A stretch of 45,652 nucleotides of DNA from Clostridiales bacterium. Its GTDB lineage: Bacteria > Bacillota > Clostridia > Christensenellales > Borkfalkiaceae. The number at the start of each line of letters is the position of its first letter. Position 1 is the stretch's first letter. The position numbers and the translations under genes are program-made. Below the pieces are notes generated by a model. The model did not search any database and was not told where the DNA came from. It saw only the letters and a program-made list of their open reading frames with translations. The DNA lies in NCBI GenBank assembly GCA_015055835.1, contig SVHJ01000007.1, positions 1 to 45,652 of the forward strand, given 5' to 3'. Shown piece by piece: positions 33,289 to 41,096 of this stretch.

Positions 33289-33693
33289 ATGAAAATTATT
33301 TACGGATCAAAAGGTACTGGTAAAACTAAAATTGTAATTGATGAAGCTAATGCTTTAGTTGAAAAAGCTAAAGGTCATATCGTTTTTATTACCGATACTA
33401 AAAGATATTCTTACGACATAAATTATAATATTAGATTAATCAACGTTTCAGATTTCGGTATTTGTTGTGAAAGTTGTTTATTAGGTTTTATTAAAGGTAT
33501 AGTAGCAGGAAATGCTGATAACGAATATATTTTCATCGACGGTATTTTAAGAATTATTGATAAGCCACTTGCTGAATTAGAAAATTTCTTTAATGCATTA
33601 GATGAATTATCTAATAAATATGGTGTTAACTTTATACTTACTTGTAGTGCTGATTTAGAAGCATTACCTGAATTTATAAAAAAACACCTATAA
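33289..33693 (+). CDS. small P-loop NTPase-like protein of unknown function
   Basis: A 134-residue protein with a Walker A motif GSKGTGKT at residues 6-13 and a possible Walker B-like hydrophobic strand YIFIDGILRII near 80. It has three Cys in the middle (ICCESC). Similar short proteins in Clostridia are sometimes labelled 'PilT', but it is far too short for a PilT ATPase and no pilus gene is near. It has a strong ribosome site (CGGAGG) and is a single-gene unit between a Re-citrate-synthase-like gene and thrC. Function unknown; a nucleotide-binding regulator or fragmentary AAA-like protein are possibilities. Confidence 0.75.
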   Translation: MKIIYGSKGTGKTKIVIDEANALVEKAKGHIVFITDTKRYSYDINYNIRLINVSDFGICCESCLLGFIKGIVAGNADNEYIFIDGILRIIDKPLAELENFFNALDELSNKYGVNFILTCSADLEALPEFIKKHL

Positions 33694-33697
33694 GTAT

Positions 33698-33726
33698 TTG
33701 CAAAAAAAATAAATATGATGTAAAAT
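33698..33726 (+). promoter_or_regulatory. candidate SigA promoter of thrC, upstream of a hairpin
   Basis: TTGCAA (33698-33703), 17 bases, TAAAAT (33721-33726). The predicted start near 33733 falls inside the 5' arm of the terminator-like hairpin. Confidence 0.5.
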
Positions 33727-33757
33727 AAGGAAGGATATAGTTATTTATCCTTCTTTT
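33727..33757 (+). terminator. hairpin with T-rich tail between the P-loop gene and thrC
   Basis: GAAGGATA (33730-33737) pairs with TATCCTTC (33746-33753), extendable to 11 pairs including one wobble, followed by TTTTATTT. It terminates the P-loop gene, and might also act on thrC if the promoter just upstream is real. Confidence 0.7.
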
Positions 33758-33780
33758 ATTTATATTTTAGGAGTTATATT

Positions 33781-35259
33781 ATGAATTTTATTAGTACAAG
33801 AGGTGGCAATTCTGTTGATTCTGCTGCAAGAGCTATTGCACAAGGTTTAGCTGATGATGGTGGATTGTTTGTTCCTGAAAGATTTCCTGATTTAAGCAAA
33901 AATTTAAAAGATATGCTTGATATGGACTACCCTGAAAGAGCAGCGTTTGTTTTATCAAGTTTTTTAGAAGAATATGATAAACAAGGATTACTTGAAGCTT
34001 GTAAAAAAGCTTATGGTAAATTTGAAGAAGGGGATGCAGCTCCACTTATTAAAATTGATGATAAATTTTATATTTTAGAACTTTTCCACGGTCCAACTCT
34101 TGCATTTAAAGATATCGCTTTAACTATTTTACCTTATCTTCTTAGAGAAGGCGCTAATAAAGCTGGAATTAAGGAAGAAATTTTGATTTTAGTAGCAACT
34201 AGTGGTGATACTGGTAAAGCTGCTTTAGAAGGGTTTAAAGACCAAGACGGTATTAAAATTACCGTTTTCTACCCAGATGAAGGCGTTAGTGATATGCAAA
34301 AGTTACAAATGTCAACACAAGAAGGGGAAAATGTTAACGTAATTGCTGTTAAGGGTAACTTTGACGATTGTCAAACTGCAGTTAAGAATATTTTTACAAA
34401 TAAAGAATATATCGAAACTTTAAAAAAGCAAAACGTTGTTTTATCTTCTGCAAACTCAATTAACTTTGGTAGATTATCTCCACAAATTGCTTATTACTTT
34501 TCTGCTTATTGTGATTTAGTTAACGGCGAAGAAATTGAATTTGGTGACGTTGTTGATTTTGTTGTTCCTACAGGTAACTTTGGTAATATTTTAGCTGGTT
34601 ACTATGCAAAACAAATGGGACTTCCTGTTGGTAAGCTTGTTTGTGCGTCAAACGATAATAAGATTTTAACCGATTTCTTTACTACAGGTAGTTACGACGT
34701 AAATAGAGAGTTCTTTAAGACGATTTCTCCATCAATGGATATTTTAATTTCTTCTAACTTAGAACGTTTAATTTTTGAATTTTCTGGTAGAGATGCTGAA
34801 CTTACTAAAAAGAGAATGGAAGAACTTAAAAAAGATGGTATATATAATATTTCAGAAGAAGAAAAAGAGGCTATTGAAAAGGAATTTTACGCTGACTTTA
34901 CTTCTGAAGATGCTTCAAGAAATACTATCAAAAACTTCTTTGAAGATTATGATTACGCATTAGATACTCATACTGCAGTTGCCGTTGAAGTTTCATACGG
35001 ATATCAATCAACAGTTGATACTGATAACGCTTTAGTAATCGTTTCAACTGCAAGCCCATATAAATTTGCAGCAGACGTACTTAAATCTTTAACAGGAAAA
35101 GAAGAAAATGATCCATTTAAGGCAAGTGAAAAGTTAGAAAAAGAAACGGCAATGCCTATTCCTGAAAAGATAAAAGAACTTAAAAATAAACCTGTTAGAT
35201 TTACAAAAGTACTAAAAAGTGATGAACTTTTTGAAGAAGTATTAAATTTTGTAAAATAA
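33781..35259 (+). CDS. thrC: threonine synthase
   Basis: ThrC converts O-phosphohomoserine to threonine with PLP. The 492-residue length is that of the long (yeast/E. coli-like) class. RGGNSVDSAARAIAQGLADDGGLFVPE marks the N-terminus, the PLP lysine lies in HGPTLAFKDIAL (about residue 112), and LVATSGDTGKAALEGF with VPTGNFGNILAGYYAKQMG binds the cofactor phosphate. Ribosome site TAGGAG before the ATG. It is not next to thrB or hom here. With lysC at the left edge it belongs to the aspartate pathway. Terminator follows. Confidence 0.96.
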   Translation: MNFISTRGGNSVDSAARAIAQGLADDGGLFVPERFPDLSKNLKDMLDMDYPERAAFVLSSFLEEYDKQGLLEACKKAYGKFEEGDAAPLIKIDDKFYILELFHGPTLAFKDIALTILPYLLREGANKAGIKEEILILVATSGDTGKAALEGFKDQDGIKITVFYPDEGVSDMQKLQMSTQEGENVNVIAVKGNFDDCQTAVKNIFTNKEYIETLKKQNVVLSSANSINFGRLSPQIAYYFSAYCDLVNGEEIEFGDVVDFVVPTGNFGNILAGYYAKQMGLPVGKLVCASNDNKILTDFFTTGSYDVNREFFKTISPSMDILISSNLERLIFEFSGRDAELTKKRMEELKKDGIYNISEEEKEAIEKEFYADFTSEDASRNTIKNFFEDYDYALDTHTAVAVEVSYGYQSTVDTDNALVIVSTASPYKFAADVLKSLTGKEENDPFKASEKLEKETAMPIPEKIKELKNKPVRFTKVLKSDELFEEVLNFVK

Positions 35260-35273
35260 TATCAAATAATATT

Positions 35274-35313
35274 AAAAAAAAGGCAATTATATTTTTGTAT
35301 AATTGCTTTTTTT
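35274..35313 (+). terminator. terminator after thrC
   Basis: AAAAAAAGGCAATTATA and TATAATTGCTTTTTTT form a long stem with a TTTTTG loop. The 3' arm carries the -35 of trpS. Confidence 0.88.
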
Positions 35314-35331
35314 GTTATTGTATGTTATACT
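35303..35331 (+). promoter_or_regulatory. SigA promoter of trpS overlapping the thrC terminator
   Basis: TTGCTT (35303-35308), 17 bases, TATACT (35326-35331) with TG at 35323-35324 (extended -10). No T-box leader fits in the 35 bases before the ATG. Confidence 0.65.
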
Positions 35332-35366
35332 AAGTAAGATTTAGATTATAAATTTTGGAGTTTGTT

Positions 35367-36368
35367 ATGGAAGACAAAAAGATTCTTTTTAGCGCAGTTC
35401 AACCAAGTGGTATATTGACGATAGGAAACTATCTTGGTGCAATAAAAAATTGGAAAAATTTACAAAATGACTATAATTCAATCTTTTCAGGGGCAGACCT
35501 TCATACTTTAACGGTTAAACAAGACCCACAAACTTTAAGAGCGAACAGTTATCAATTAGCCGCTCTATTTTTAGCGTGTGGTTTAGACCCTGAAAAGTCA
35601 ATAATTTTTATGCAATCACACGTTCCTGCACACGCAGAACTTGCTTGGGTGTTAAATACTATTACTTATCCGGGTGAACTTTCAAGAATGACGCAGTTTA
35701 AAGATAAAAGCCAAAAACATCAAGAAAATATTAATATGGGCTTAATGGACTATCCAGTACTTATGGCTGCCGATATTTTATTATACAATACTGAACTTGT
35801 GCCTATTGGTGCAGACCAAAAACAACATTTGGAACTTGCAAGAGATTTAGCAATAAGATTTAACGGTAGATTTGGTGAACTTTTCAAAGTTCCTGAACCT
35901 TATTTTGGTAAAACTGCTACAAGAGTTATGAGTTTACAAGAACCAACTAAAAAAATGAGTAAATCTGATGCAAACTTAAATTCTTTTATTTCAATGGATG
36001 ACGATAAAGACACTATCATTAGAAAGTTTAAGCGTGCAGTTACCGATAGTGATAATAAAATTATATTTAGCGAAGATAAACCTGGTATTAGCAACTTGTT
36101 AACAATTTATTCAGCATTTAGGGGTATTTCTATTAAAGAGGCTGAAGCTGAATTTGAAGGAAAGGGTTACGGCGACTTTAAAGTTAAAGTTGGTGAAACG
36201 GTTGCCGACGTTATCGACCCAATTAGACAAGAAAAGAATAGAATTTTAAGCGATAAAACATATATTGATGCAGTTCTTAAAGATGGTGCTGAAAGAGCAA
36301 GCAGAATTGCTTATAAAGTGTTATCAAAAGTTTATAAAAAGGTTGGTTTATTACCAAGAAGTAGGTAA
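35367..36368 (+). CDS. trpS: tryptophan-tRNA ligase
   Basis: TrpS charges tRNA-Trp. The 333-residue class I synthetase has SAVQPSGILTIGNYLGA with the HIGH-equivalent TIGN (about residues 18-21), the GADLHTLTV strand, GADQKQHLELARDLA, and the KMSKS signature (about 195). The ATG at 35367 has GGAG six bases upstream; the TTG at 35355 includes that ribosome site and is not the start. Many Bacillota trpS genes carry a T-box leader, but no room for one exists here. DUF5685 follows after six bases. Confidence 0.96.
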   Translation: MEDKKILFSAVQPSGILTIGNYLGAIKNWKNLQNDYNSIFSGADLHTLTVKQDPQTLRANSYQLAALFLACGLDPEKSIIFMQSHVPAHAELAWVLNTITYPGELSRMTQFKDKSQKHQENINMGLMDYPVLMAADILLYNTELVPIGADQKQHLELARDLAIRFNGRFGELFKVPEPYFGKTATRVMSLQEPTKKMSKSDANLNSFISMDDDKDTIIRKFKRAVTDSDNKIIFSEDKPGISNLLTIYSAFRGISIKEAEAEFEGKGYGDFKVKVGETVADVIDPIRQEKNRILSDKTYIDAVLKDGAERASRIAYKVLSKVYKKVGLLPRSR

Positions 36369-36374
36369 TTTTAG

Positions 36375-37235
36375 ATGTTTGGATACGTAACTACGGACAA
36401 TCCTAATTTATACATTAAAGATTTAGGCCTTTATAAATCACTTTATTGTGGTTTGTGTAAATCTATAGGTGCAACTTGTGGTCAGATTGCTAGACTTACG
36501 TTAACTTATGATTTAACATTTTTATCTGCAATTTTGCATAATATGCTTAACGTTGACGTTGAAATTAAAAAAGAACATTGTATTATCCATCCTTTTAAAA
36601 AGCAAGGGGTTACAAAAAGGGATGCGTTAACCGATAGGATTGCAAAATTAAACGTTATTTTAGCATACTACAAACTGTTAGATGATAAAATTGATCAAGG
36701 TAAAAAAGGTGTTTCTTTTCTAAAAAAGGCGTATAAAAAAGCTAAAAAAGGAGAAGAAACTTTAGACATTATCGTAAAAGAACAGTATGAAATTTTAAGA
36801 AAATATGAAAAGGCAAATTGTGAAAGTGTTGACATTTCAGCCGACGCTTTTGGGGAGATGCTTAAAAGAATTTTTAGGGAATTTTTAAAAGAACTTTCAA
36901 CTAATGATAGCGATAATTTTGCATATTTCTTAGGCAAATGGATATATTTAATAGACGCATTAGATGATTTTGATGATGACGTTAAGAAAAATCAATATAA
37001 TCCTTTTGTTTTAAGTTATAAAGATATTAAAAATAAAAAACAGCTATTTGAAGATAAAAAAGAAGATTTGATTTTTGTTTTCAAGGATATTTCAAGTAGT
37101 TTAATTTATTATTATGATAGGTTAAAAATGAATTTTAATAAAGATTTAACAGATAATATTATTAAACGTGGAATTGACTTAAAAACAAAAGATATAATGG
37201 AAGGTAAAAAATGCAAGAAAACTATAAAATTTTAG
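36375..37235 (+). CDS. DUF5685 family protein (helical, metal-motif)
   Basis: A 286-residue, largely helical soluble protein that I recognise as DUF5685. N-terminal FGYVTTDNPNLYIKDLGLY is followed by a Cys cluster (residues 25, 28 and 35: CGLC...C). The second half has an acidic motif IDALDDFDDDVKK (about 192-204), reminiscent of the Asp-rich metal sites of all-helical prenyl-diphosphate enzymes, though homology is not claimed. Function is unknown. It is only six bases after trpS, and its stop overlaps the J-domain gene by 25 bases, so the two products are probably made together. Confidence 0.8.
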   Translation: MFGYVTTDNPNLYIKDLGLYKSLYCGLCKSIGATCGQIARLTLTYDLTFLSAILHNMLNVDVEIKKEHCIIHPFKKQGVTKRDALTDRIAKLNVILAYYKLLDDKIDQGKKGVSFLKKAYKKAKKGEETLDIIVKEQYEILRKYEKANCESVDISADAFGEMLKRIFREFLKELSTNDSDNFAYFLGKWIYLIDALDDFDDDVKKNQYNPFVLSYKDIKNKKQLFEDKKEDLIFVFKDISSSLIYYYDRLKMNFNKDLTDNIIKRGIDLKTKDIMEGKKCKKTIKF

Positions 37236-37819
37236 GCGTTGATGAAACTGCAACAATAGATGAAATTAACGATAGATATGAAATGTTAAAGGCTCGTTAT
37301 CAAAGAGAACGTTTTTATGAAGGCGAAATAGGTAATGATGCTGCAAAAAATCTTACGAAACTTGAAACAGCTTATAAAGAAATTATGGCTGAAAGAGAAC
37401 ACGTTGATTATTTTGATGGTAAAAAGACGGAAAATTTTGATGACGTAAAAAAAGCTATTGAAAAAGGTGACCTAAATTTTGCACAATCTAAACTTGACGA
37501 TATTTCAGAAAGATCTGCTGAATGGCATTATCTACAAGCTGTTATTTTTTATAAGAAAAACTGGAACAATGAAAGTAAAAAACAACTTGAAATCGCCATA
37601 AAAATGGATCCTTCAAACGAAAAGTATTCAAACGCATATACAAAACTTAATAATAAAATTTATGGAGATACAGAGAACACTTATAAATCTGGCAATGCAA
37701 GATACGTTAATCAAGAACCACAAAACAATCCTAACCAACAAATGGGTGGTGACGGTTGTGCTACTTGTTTGAATTGCGCTTCTGCTTATTGTTGTATGAG
37801 AACTTGTTGTAATTGTTAA
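37211..37819 (+). CDS. degenerate J-domain protein with TPR-like region and cysteine string
   Basis: A 202-residue protein. Residues 4-60 are a J-domain (YKILGVDETATIDEINDRY...), but the HPD motif that stimulates DnaK is missing: after helix II the sequence runs YQRERFYEGE. Residues about 75-150 are helical repeats like TPR (NFAQSKLDDISERSAEWHYLQA). A Gln/Asn-rich linker leads to a tail with eight Cys in the last 20 residues (183, 186, 189, 194, 195, 199, 200, 202). Such a tail could bind metal or Fe-S, or associate with membrane. It is sandwiched between DUF5685 (25-base overlap) and an ECF-S-like membrane protein (one-base gap). Function unknown. Confidence 0.85.
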   Translation: MQENYKILGVDETATIDEINDRYEMLKARYQRERFYEGEIGNDAAKNLTKLETAYKEIMAEREHVDYFDGKKTENFDDVKKAIEKGDLNFAQSKLDDISERSAEWHYLQAVIFYKKNWNNESKKQLEIAIKMDPSNEKYSNAYTKLNNKIYGDTENTYKSGNARYVNQEPQNNPNQQMGGDGCATCLNCASAYCCMRTCCNC

Positions 37820-37820
37820 T

Positions 37821-38357
37821 ATGAAATTAACTAGTAGAATAATTGCTCTTTCGGGCATTTCAGCTGCTTTTTCAGCTATTTGCTTGATACTGGGCGCATT
37901 TATTGAAGTAATAGATATACCATGTGCAATAATTGCTTCCCTTTTTGTAGTATTACCATTATACTATAAATCATATTGGGGAAGCTTTTTGGCTTTTATT
38001 GTAGGTGGTGGTATTGCGCTTTTAATAAACCCAAACTTTTTATCATTAGTTTTTCCACTTTATTTTGGTTTTTTTGGGCTTTTTGCTATCGCCAAATGGA
38101 GAATGTTGCAAAAAGAGTTTAATCGTGTTTTAGGGTTAATAATCGGCTTAGTTTGGTTTTTATTAGTAATGCTTTTCGTTTATTACTATTATTTTATTTT
38201 TCTCGGAAATATTACAACTGAGAGCATAGGATTTATTTCTGAGTATTTAATATATATTTGGATGGGAATGGGATTGATTTTTTATCTCATTTATGATAAT
38301 CTTATTGTGAAATTATTTTTATTTATTATAAGCACTTTAAGAAGGATTATTAAATAG
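37821..38357 (+). CDS. ECF-type transporter S-component-like membrane protein
   Basis: A 178-residue membrane protein with five to six helices. The N-terminus TSRIIALSGISAAFSAICLILGAFIEV has the pattern of ECF transporter substrate-binding (S) components, but I cannot assign a vitamin or metal. No EcfA or EcfT genes are nearby, so it would share a distant energising module or have another role. It follows the cysteine-string J-protein gene after one base and precedes rlmD by two bases. The gene order suggests it may recruit the cytoplasmic DUF5685/J-protein pair. Confidence 0.6.
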   Translation: MKLTSRIIALSGISAAFSAICLILGAFIEVIDIPCAIIASLFVVLPLYYKSYWGSFLAFIVGGGIALLINPNFLSLVFPLYFGFFGLFAIAKWRMLQKEFNRVLGLIIGLVWFLLVMLFVYYYYFIFLGNITTESIGFISEYLIYIWMGMGLIFYLIYDNLIVKLFLFIISTLRRIIK

Positions 38358-38359
38358 TT

Positions 38360-39763
38360 ATGCTACTTAAAAATCAAATACATATAGATAAAATTTTAAG
38401 TTTAGGAATAAATGGTGAGGGAATCGTTAAAAAGGACGGTTTTGTTATCTTTATTCCTTTTTGTCTATTAAATGAAGAGGTTGAATATAAAATATTAAAA
38501 GTTACAAAAAAGGTTGCTTACGGTAAACTTTTAAGGGTTATAACGCCTTCAAAAGATAGGGTAAATCCTAAGTGCGAAGTGTTTACAAAATGTGGTGGTT
38601 GTCAATTACAACATTTAAATTATGATAGCCAACTTAACCTTAAAAGTGCTACGGTAAAAGATTCTTTAAAGAAAATAGGATTTATTGACGTTGACGTTCC
38701 AACTACGCATAAAAGTTCTTTTGAATACGCTTATAGAAATAAATTACAATTACCTATTGCAGAGGTTGATGGACAAACTAAATTAGGCTTTTTTGCTACA
38801 AATTCGCATAGAATTATTCCTATAAAAAGTTGTCCTATACACCCTGATTGGAGCAGTAAAATAATTGAAGTTTTTTATAACTTTATTCAACAATATAACC
38901 TAAAAGGCTATAACGAAGATAAGGGAACAGGACTTCTTCGCCACTTAGTTGTTAGAAGTGTTAACGAGCGCTTAATAATAACTTTAGTATTAACTAAAAA
39001 CGCATTTCCTTATAAAAAAGAGTTAATTGAACTGTTAAAAGAAAATTTTAATGAATTTACCCTTTATTTTAATATAAATCCTAAAAAAACAAACGCTATT
39101 TTGGGTGAAGAATTTGTTTTAATTTACGGTAATGGATATTATGAATATGAAGTTTTAGAAATTAAAGCAAAAATTGATGCAAAAAGTTTTATGCAAGTAA
39201 ATGATTTTGTCTATCCAAAATTGTATGAAAAAGCCCTTTCATTAATTGGTGATGATAAAGACGTAACCGTTATTGATGCCTATAGTGGTGCTGGTTTTAT
39301 GACTAGTTTGTTTGCTAAAAAATATCAAAAAGCAATAGGTATTGAGATTATAAAAGAGGCCGTTGATTGTGCTGATGCGTTAGCAAAAGAAAATGGACTT
39401 CAAAACAAAATGGAAAATATTTGTGCAAACGTTGAAGAGGTATTGCCTAAAATTGTTGATAATCTAAAAAAAGAAAACAAAAAAATTGTATTAACAGTTG
39501 ACCCACCAAGAAAAGGGCTTGATAGATTTTCAATTAAAACTATTAAAAATGCTGATATAGAAAAAATTGTTTATATTTCTTGTAATCCAGCAAGTTTGGC
39601 TCGTGATTTAGGGCTTTTGATGGGGACGCTTATTGATGAAAATGGTGAAATTAAAAAAGCCGTTGATGTAAAAGAAAATTATAAAATTACATACATTCAG
39701 CCTTTTGACATGTTCCCTCAAACAAAACACGTTGAAACGCTTGTTTGCTTGGAGAAAATCTAA
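38360..39763 (+). CDS. rlmD: 23S rRNA (uracil-5-)-methyltransferase RlmD-like (TrmA/RumA family)
   Basis: A 467-residue RNA m5U methyltransferase. After an N-terminal TRAM-like domain come the iron-sulfur Cys (CEVFTKCGGCQ, about residues 72-82, with a fourth in SCPIHP near 155). The SAM site VIDAYSGAGFMTSLF lies near 303, DPPRKGLD near 375, and the catalytic Cys in ISCNPASLARDL near 412. Bacillota often have two paralogues (RlmCD-type) and the exact uridine cannot be read from sequence. Start ATG two bases after the previous stop. A small unknown gene follows. Confidence 0.92.
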   Translation: MLLKNQIHIDKILSLGINGEGIVKKDGFVIFIPFCLLNEEVEYKILKVTKKVAYGKLLRVITPSKDRVNPKCEVFTKCGGCQLQHLNYDSQLNLKSATVKDSLKKIGFIDVDVPTTHKSSFEYAYRNKLQLPIAEVDGQTKLGFFATNSHRIIPIKSCPIHPDWSSKIIEVFYNFIQQYNLKGYNEDKGTGLLRHLVVRSVNERLIITLVLTKNAFPYKKELIELLKENFNEFTLYFNINPKKTNAILGEEFVLIYGNGYYEYEVLEIKAKIDAKSFMQVNDFVYPKLYEKALSLIGDDKDVTVIDAYSGAGFMTSLFAKKYQKAIGIEIIKEAVDCADALAKENGLQNKMENICANVEEVLPKIVDNLKKENKKIVLTVDPPRKGLDRFSIKTIKNADIEKIVYISCNPASLARDLGLLMGTLIDENGEIKKAVDVKENYKITYIQPFDMFPQTKHVETLVCLEKI

Positions 39764-39767
39764 GATT

Positions 39768-40046
39768 ATGAATACAAATGAAAAATTCTTGTTCGTAGGG
39801 GTTAGTCCTAAACCTTTTAGAGGCAAAAATTATTGGTATTTAGATGAACAAGGTGTAACCAAACCCAATACTTACGTTTGGGTGGAAATGGGTTCACATA
39901 ATAGAAAACAAATTGTTTTTGTTGATTCTGTTAAGCTTTGTGATAAAGAAAATTTACCTTTTCCTATTGAAAAGGTTAGAAAAATTATTTCTCAAACAAC
40001 AAAAGAAGAAGCTAAAAAAGCAAATGAAAACTGGGAGATTTTTTAG
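39768..40046 (+). CDS. small protein of unknown function, PriA-N-like pattern
   Basis: A 92-residue protein beginning MNTNEKFLFVGVSPKPFRG, with TYVWVEMGSHNRKQIVFVDS in the middle and a helical C-terminus. The pattern (Val-x-Val-x-x-Gly ... x-x-Arg-Lys-Gln-x-Val) is reminiscent of the small beta-barrel at the N-terminus of primosomal protein PriA, but that is only an impression. The ATG at 39768 is used; GGAG is 13 bases upstream. An upstream extension to 39705 lies inside rlmD and lacks a ribosome site. It is placed between rlmD and gtrA, with two-base spacing to the latter. Confidence 0.7.
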   Translation: MNTNEKFLFVGVSPKPFRGKNYWYLDEQGVTKPNTYVWVEMGSHNRKQIVFVDSVKLCDKENLPFPIEKVRKIISQTTKEEAKKANENWEIF

Positions 40047-40048
40047 TT

Positions 40049-40471
40049 ATGGATAAAAAGAAAGACTTTAAAGAATTGCTTAGGTTTATAAAATTTTTAT
40101 TTTTTTCTATAAGCGCAGGCATTATCCAATTTGGAGCGATGGCGCTTTTTTACGAGGTTTTTAAGTGGGAATGGTGGTTATCATATATCATTAGTTTATT
40201 CTTATCAGTAGCTTGGAACTTCACTATTAATCGTAAGTTTACATTTAAATCTGCAAACAATATTAAACTTGCAATGTTACTTGTACTTGCTTTTTATGTA
40301 GTATTTGCGCCAGCATCTTTATTTCTTGGCGACTGGATTGAAGGGTTAGGTGTTGATGGGCTTATTGTTGAAGCAGGAATTATGATTTTAAATTTTGTTT
40401 TAGAATTTTTATATACAAGATACGTCGTTTATCGCAATTCTTGCGACACGGCAAAAAAGAAAGGAGAATAA
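40049..40471 (+). CDS. GtrA family membrane protein
   Basis: A 140-residue GtrA-like protein with four membrane helices (about residues 12-32, 42-62, 74-94 and 103-125). Family features: FLFFSISAGIIQFGAMALFYE and WNFTINRKFTF. GtrA proteins help flip polyprenyl-linked sugars or take part in cell-wall polysaccharide assembly. No glycosyltransferase partner is adjacent. Begins two bases after the small unknown gene and ends one base before the flavoprotein gene. Confidence 0.88.
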   Translation: MDKKKDFKELLRFIKFLFFSISAGIIQFGAMALFYEVFKWEWWLSYIISLFLSVAWNFTINRKFTFKSANNIKLAMLLVLAFYVVFAPASLFLGDWIEGLGVDGLIVEAGIMILNFVLEFLYTRYVVYRNSCDTAKKKGE

Positions 40472-40472
40472 T

Positions 40473-41096
40473 ATGAAAGTAATTTTAGTTAATGGAAGTC
40501 TTCATGAAAAAGGTACGACAGGAACGGCTTTAGAAGTTGTTTCAAAAAGATTAAATGATAACGGTATTGAAACGGAAATTTTTAACATTGGCAGTGCTCC
40601 TATAAAAGATTGCATGGCTTGTGGCGCTTGTAAAAAATTAGAAGGTCGTTGTGTTAACGACGATTTAGTAAACCGTTTCTTAGAAAAAGCTGAAACTGCT
40701 GACGGTTTTGTTTTTGGAACGCCAGTTTATTATTCTCATCCATCAGGCAGACTATTAGATTTTATGGATAGAGTTTTTTATGCAGGTGGAAAGGTTTTAA
40801 AATATAAACCAGTTTATTCAATTGCCGCTGCAAGAAGAACTGGTTCAGTTGAATCAGTTGACGTACTAAACAAGCATTTTTCTATTACGCAAATGCCGAT
40901 TGTAACTTCTACTTACTGGGGCGAAATTCACGGTTCTAAAGGGGAAGATATTCCTTTTGATGAAGAAGGAATGGAAACAATTCTTAACGGAGCAGACAAC
41001 CTTGCTTGGCTTTTAAACTGTATTGACGTTGCTAAAAAGAAGGGCGTTAATTATCCAAATACAGCAAAAACAAAAAGAACAAATTTTGTTAGATGA
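40473..41096 (+). CDS. NADPH-dependent FMN reductase-like iron-sulfur flavoprotein
   Basis: A 207-residue flavodoxin-fold protein. The FMN phosphate loop NGSLHEKGTTG is at residues 7-17 and TPVYYSHPSG near 89. A Cys motif CX2CX2CX6C (residues 47, 50, 53, 60) matches the compact cluster motif of archaeal iron-sulfur flavoproteins and related redox proteins, so it may carry a 4Fe-4S cluster. Probable role: electron transfer or reduction of oxygen or quinone-like compounds in an anaerobe. Ribosome site AAAGGAG. It overlaps the HNH gene by four bases. Confidence 0.85.
   Translation: MKVILVNGSLHEKGTTGTALEVVSKRLNDNGIETEIFNIGSAPIKDCMACGACKKLEGRCVNDDLVNRFLEKAETADGFVFGTPVYYSHPSGRLLDFMDRVFYAGGKVLKYKPVYSIAAARRTGSVESVDVLNKHFSITQMPIVTSTYWGEIHGSKGEDIPFDEEGMETILNGADNLAWLLNCIDVAKKKGVNYPNTAKTKRTNFVR

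Noticed and set aside
35314..35366. Possible T-box riboswitch before trpS
   Set aside because: The space between promoter and ATG is about 35 bases, too short for a T-box, and no T-box sequence is seen.
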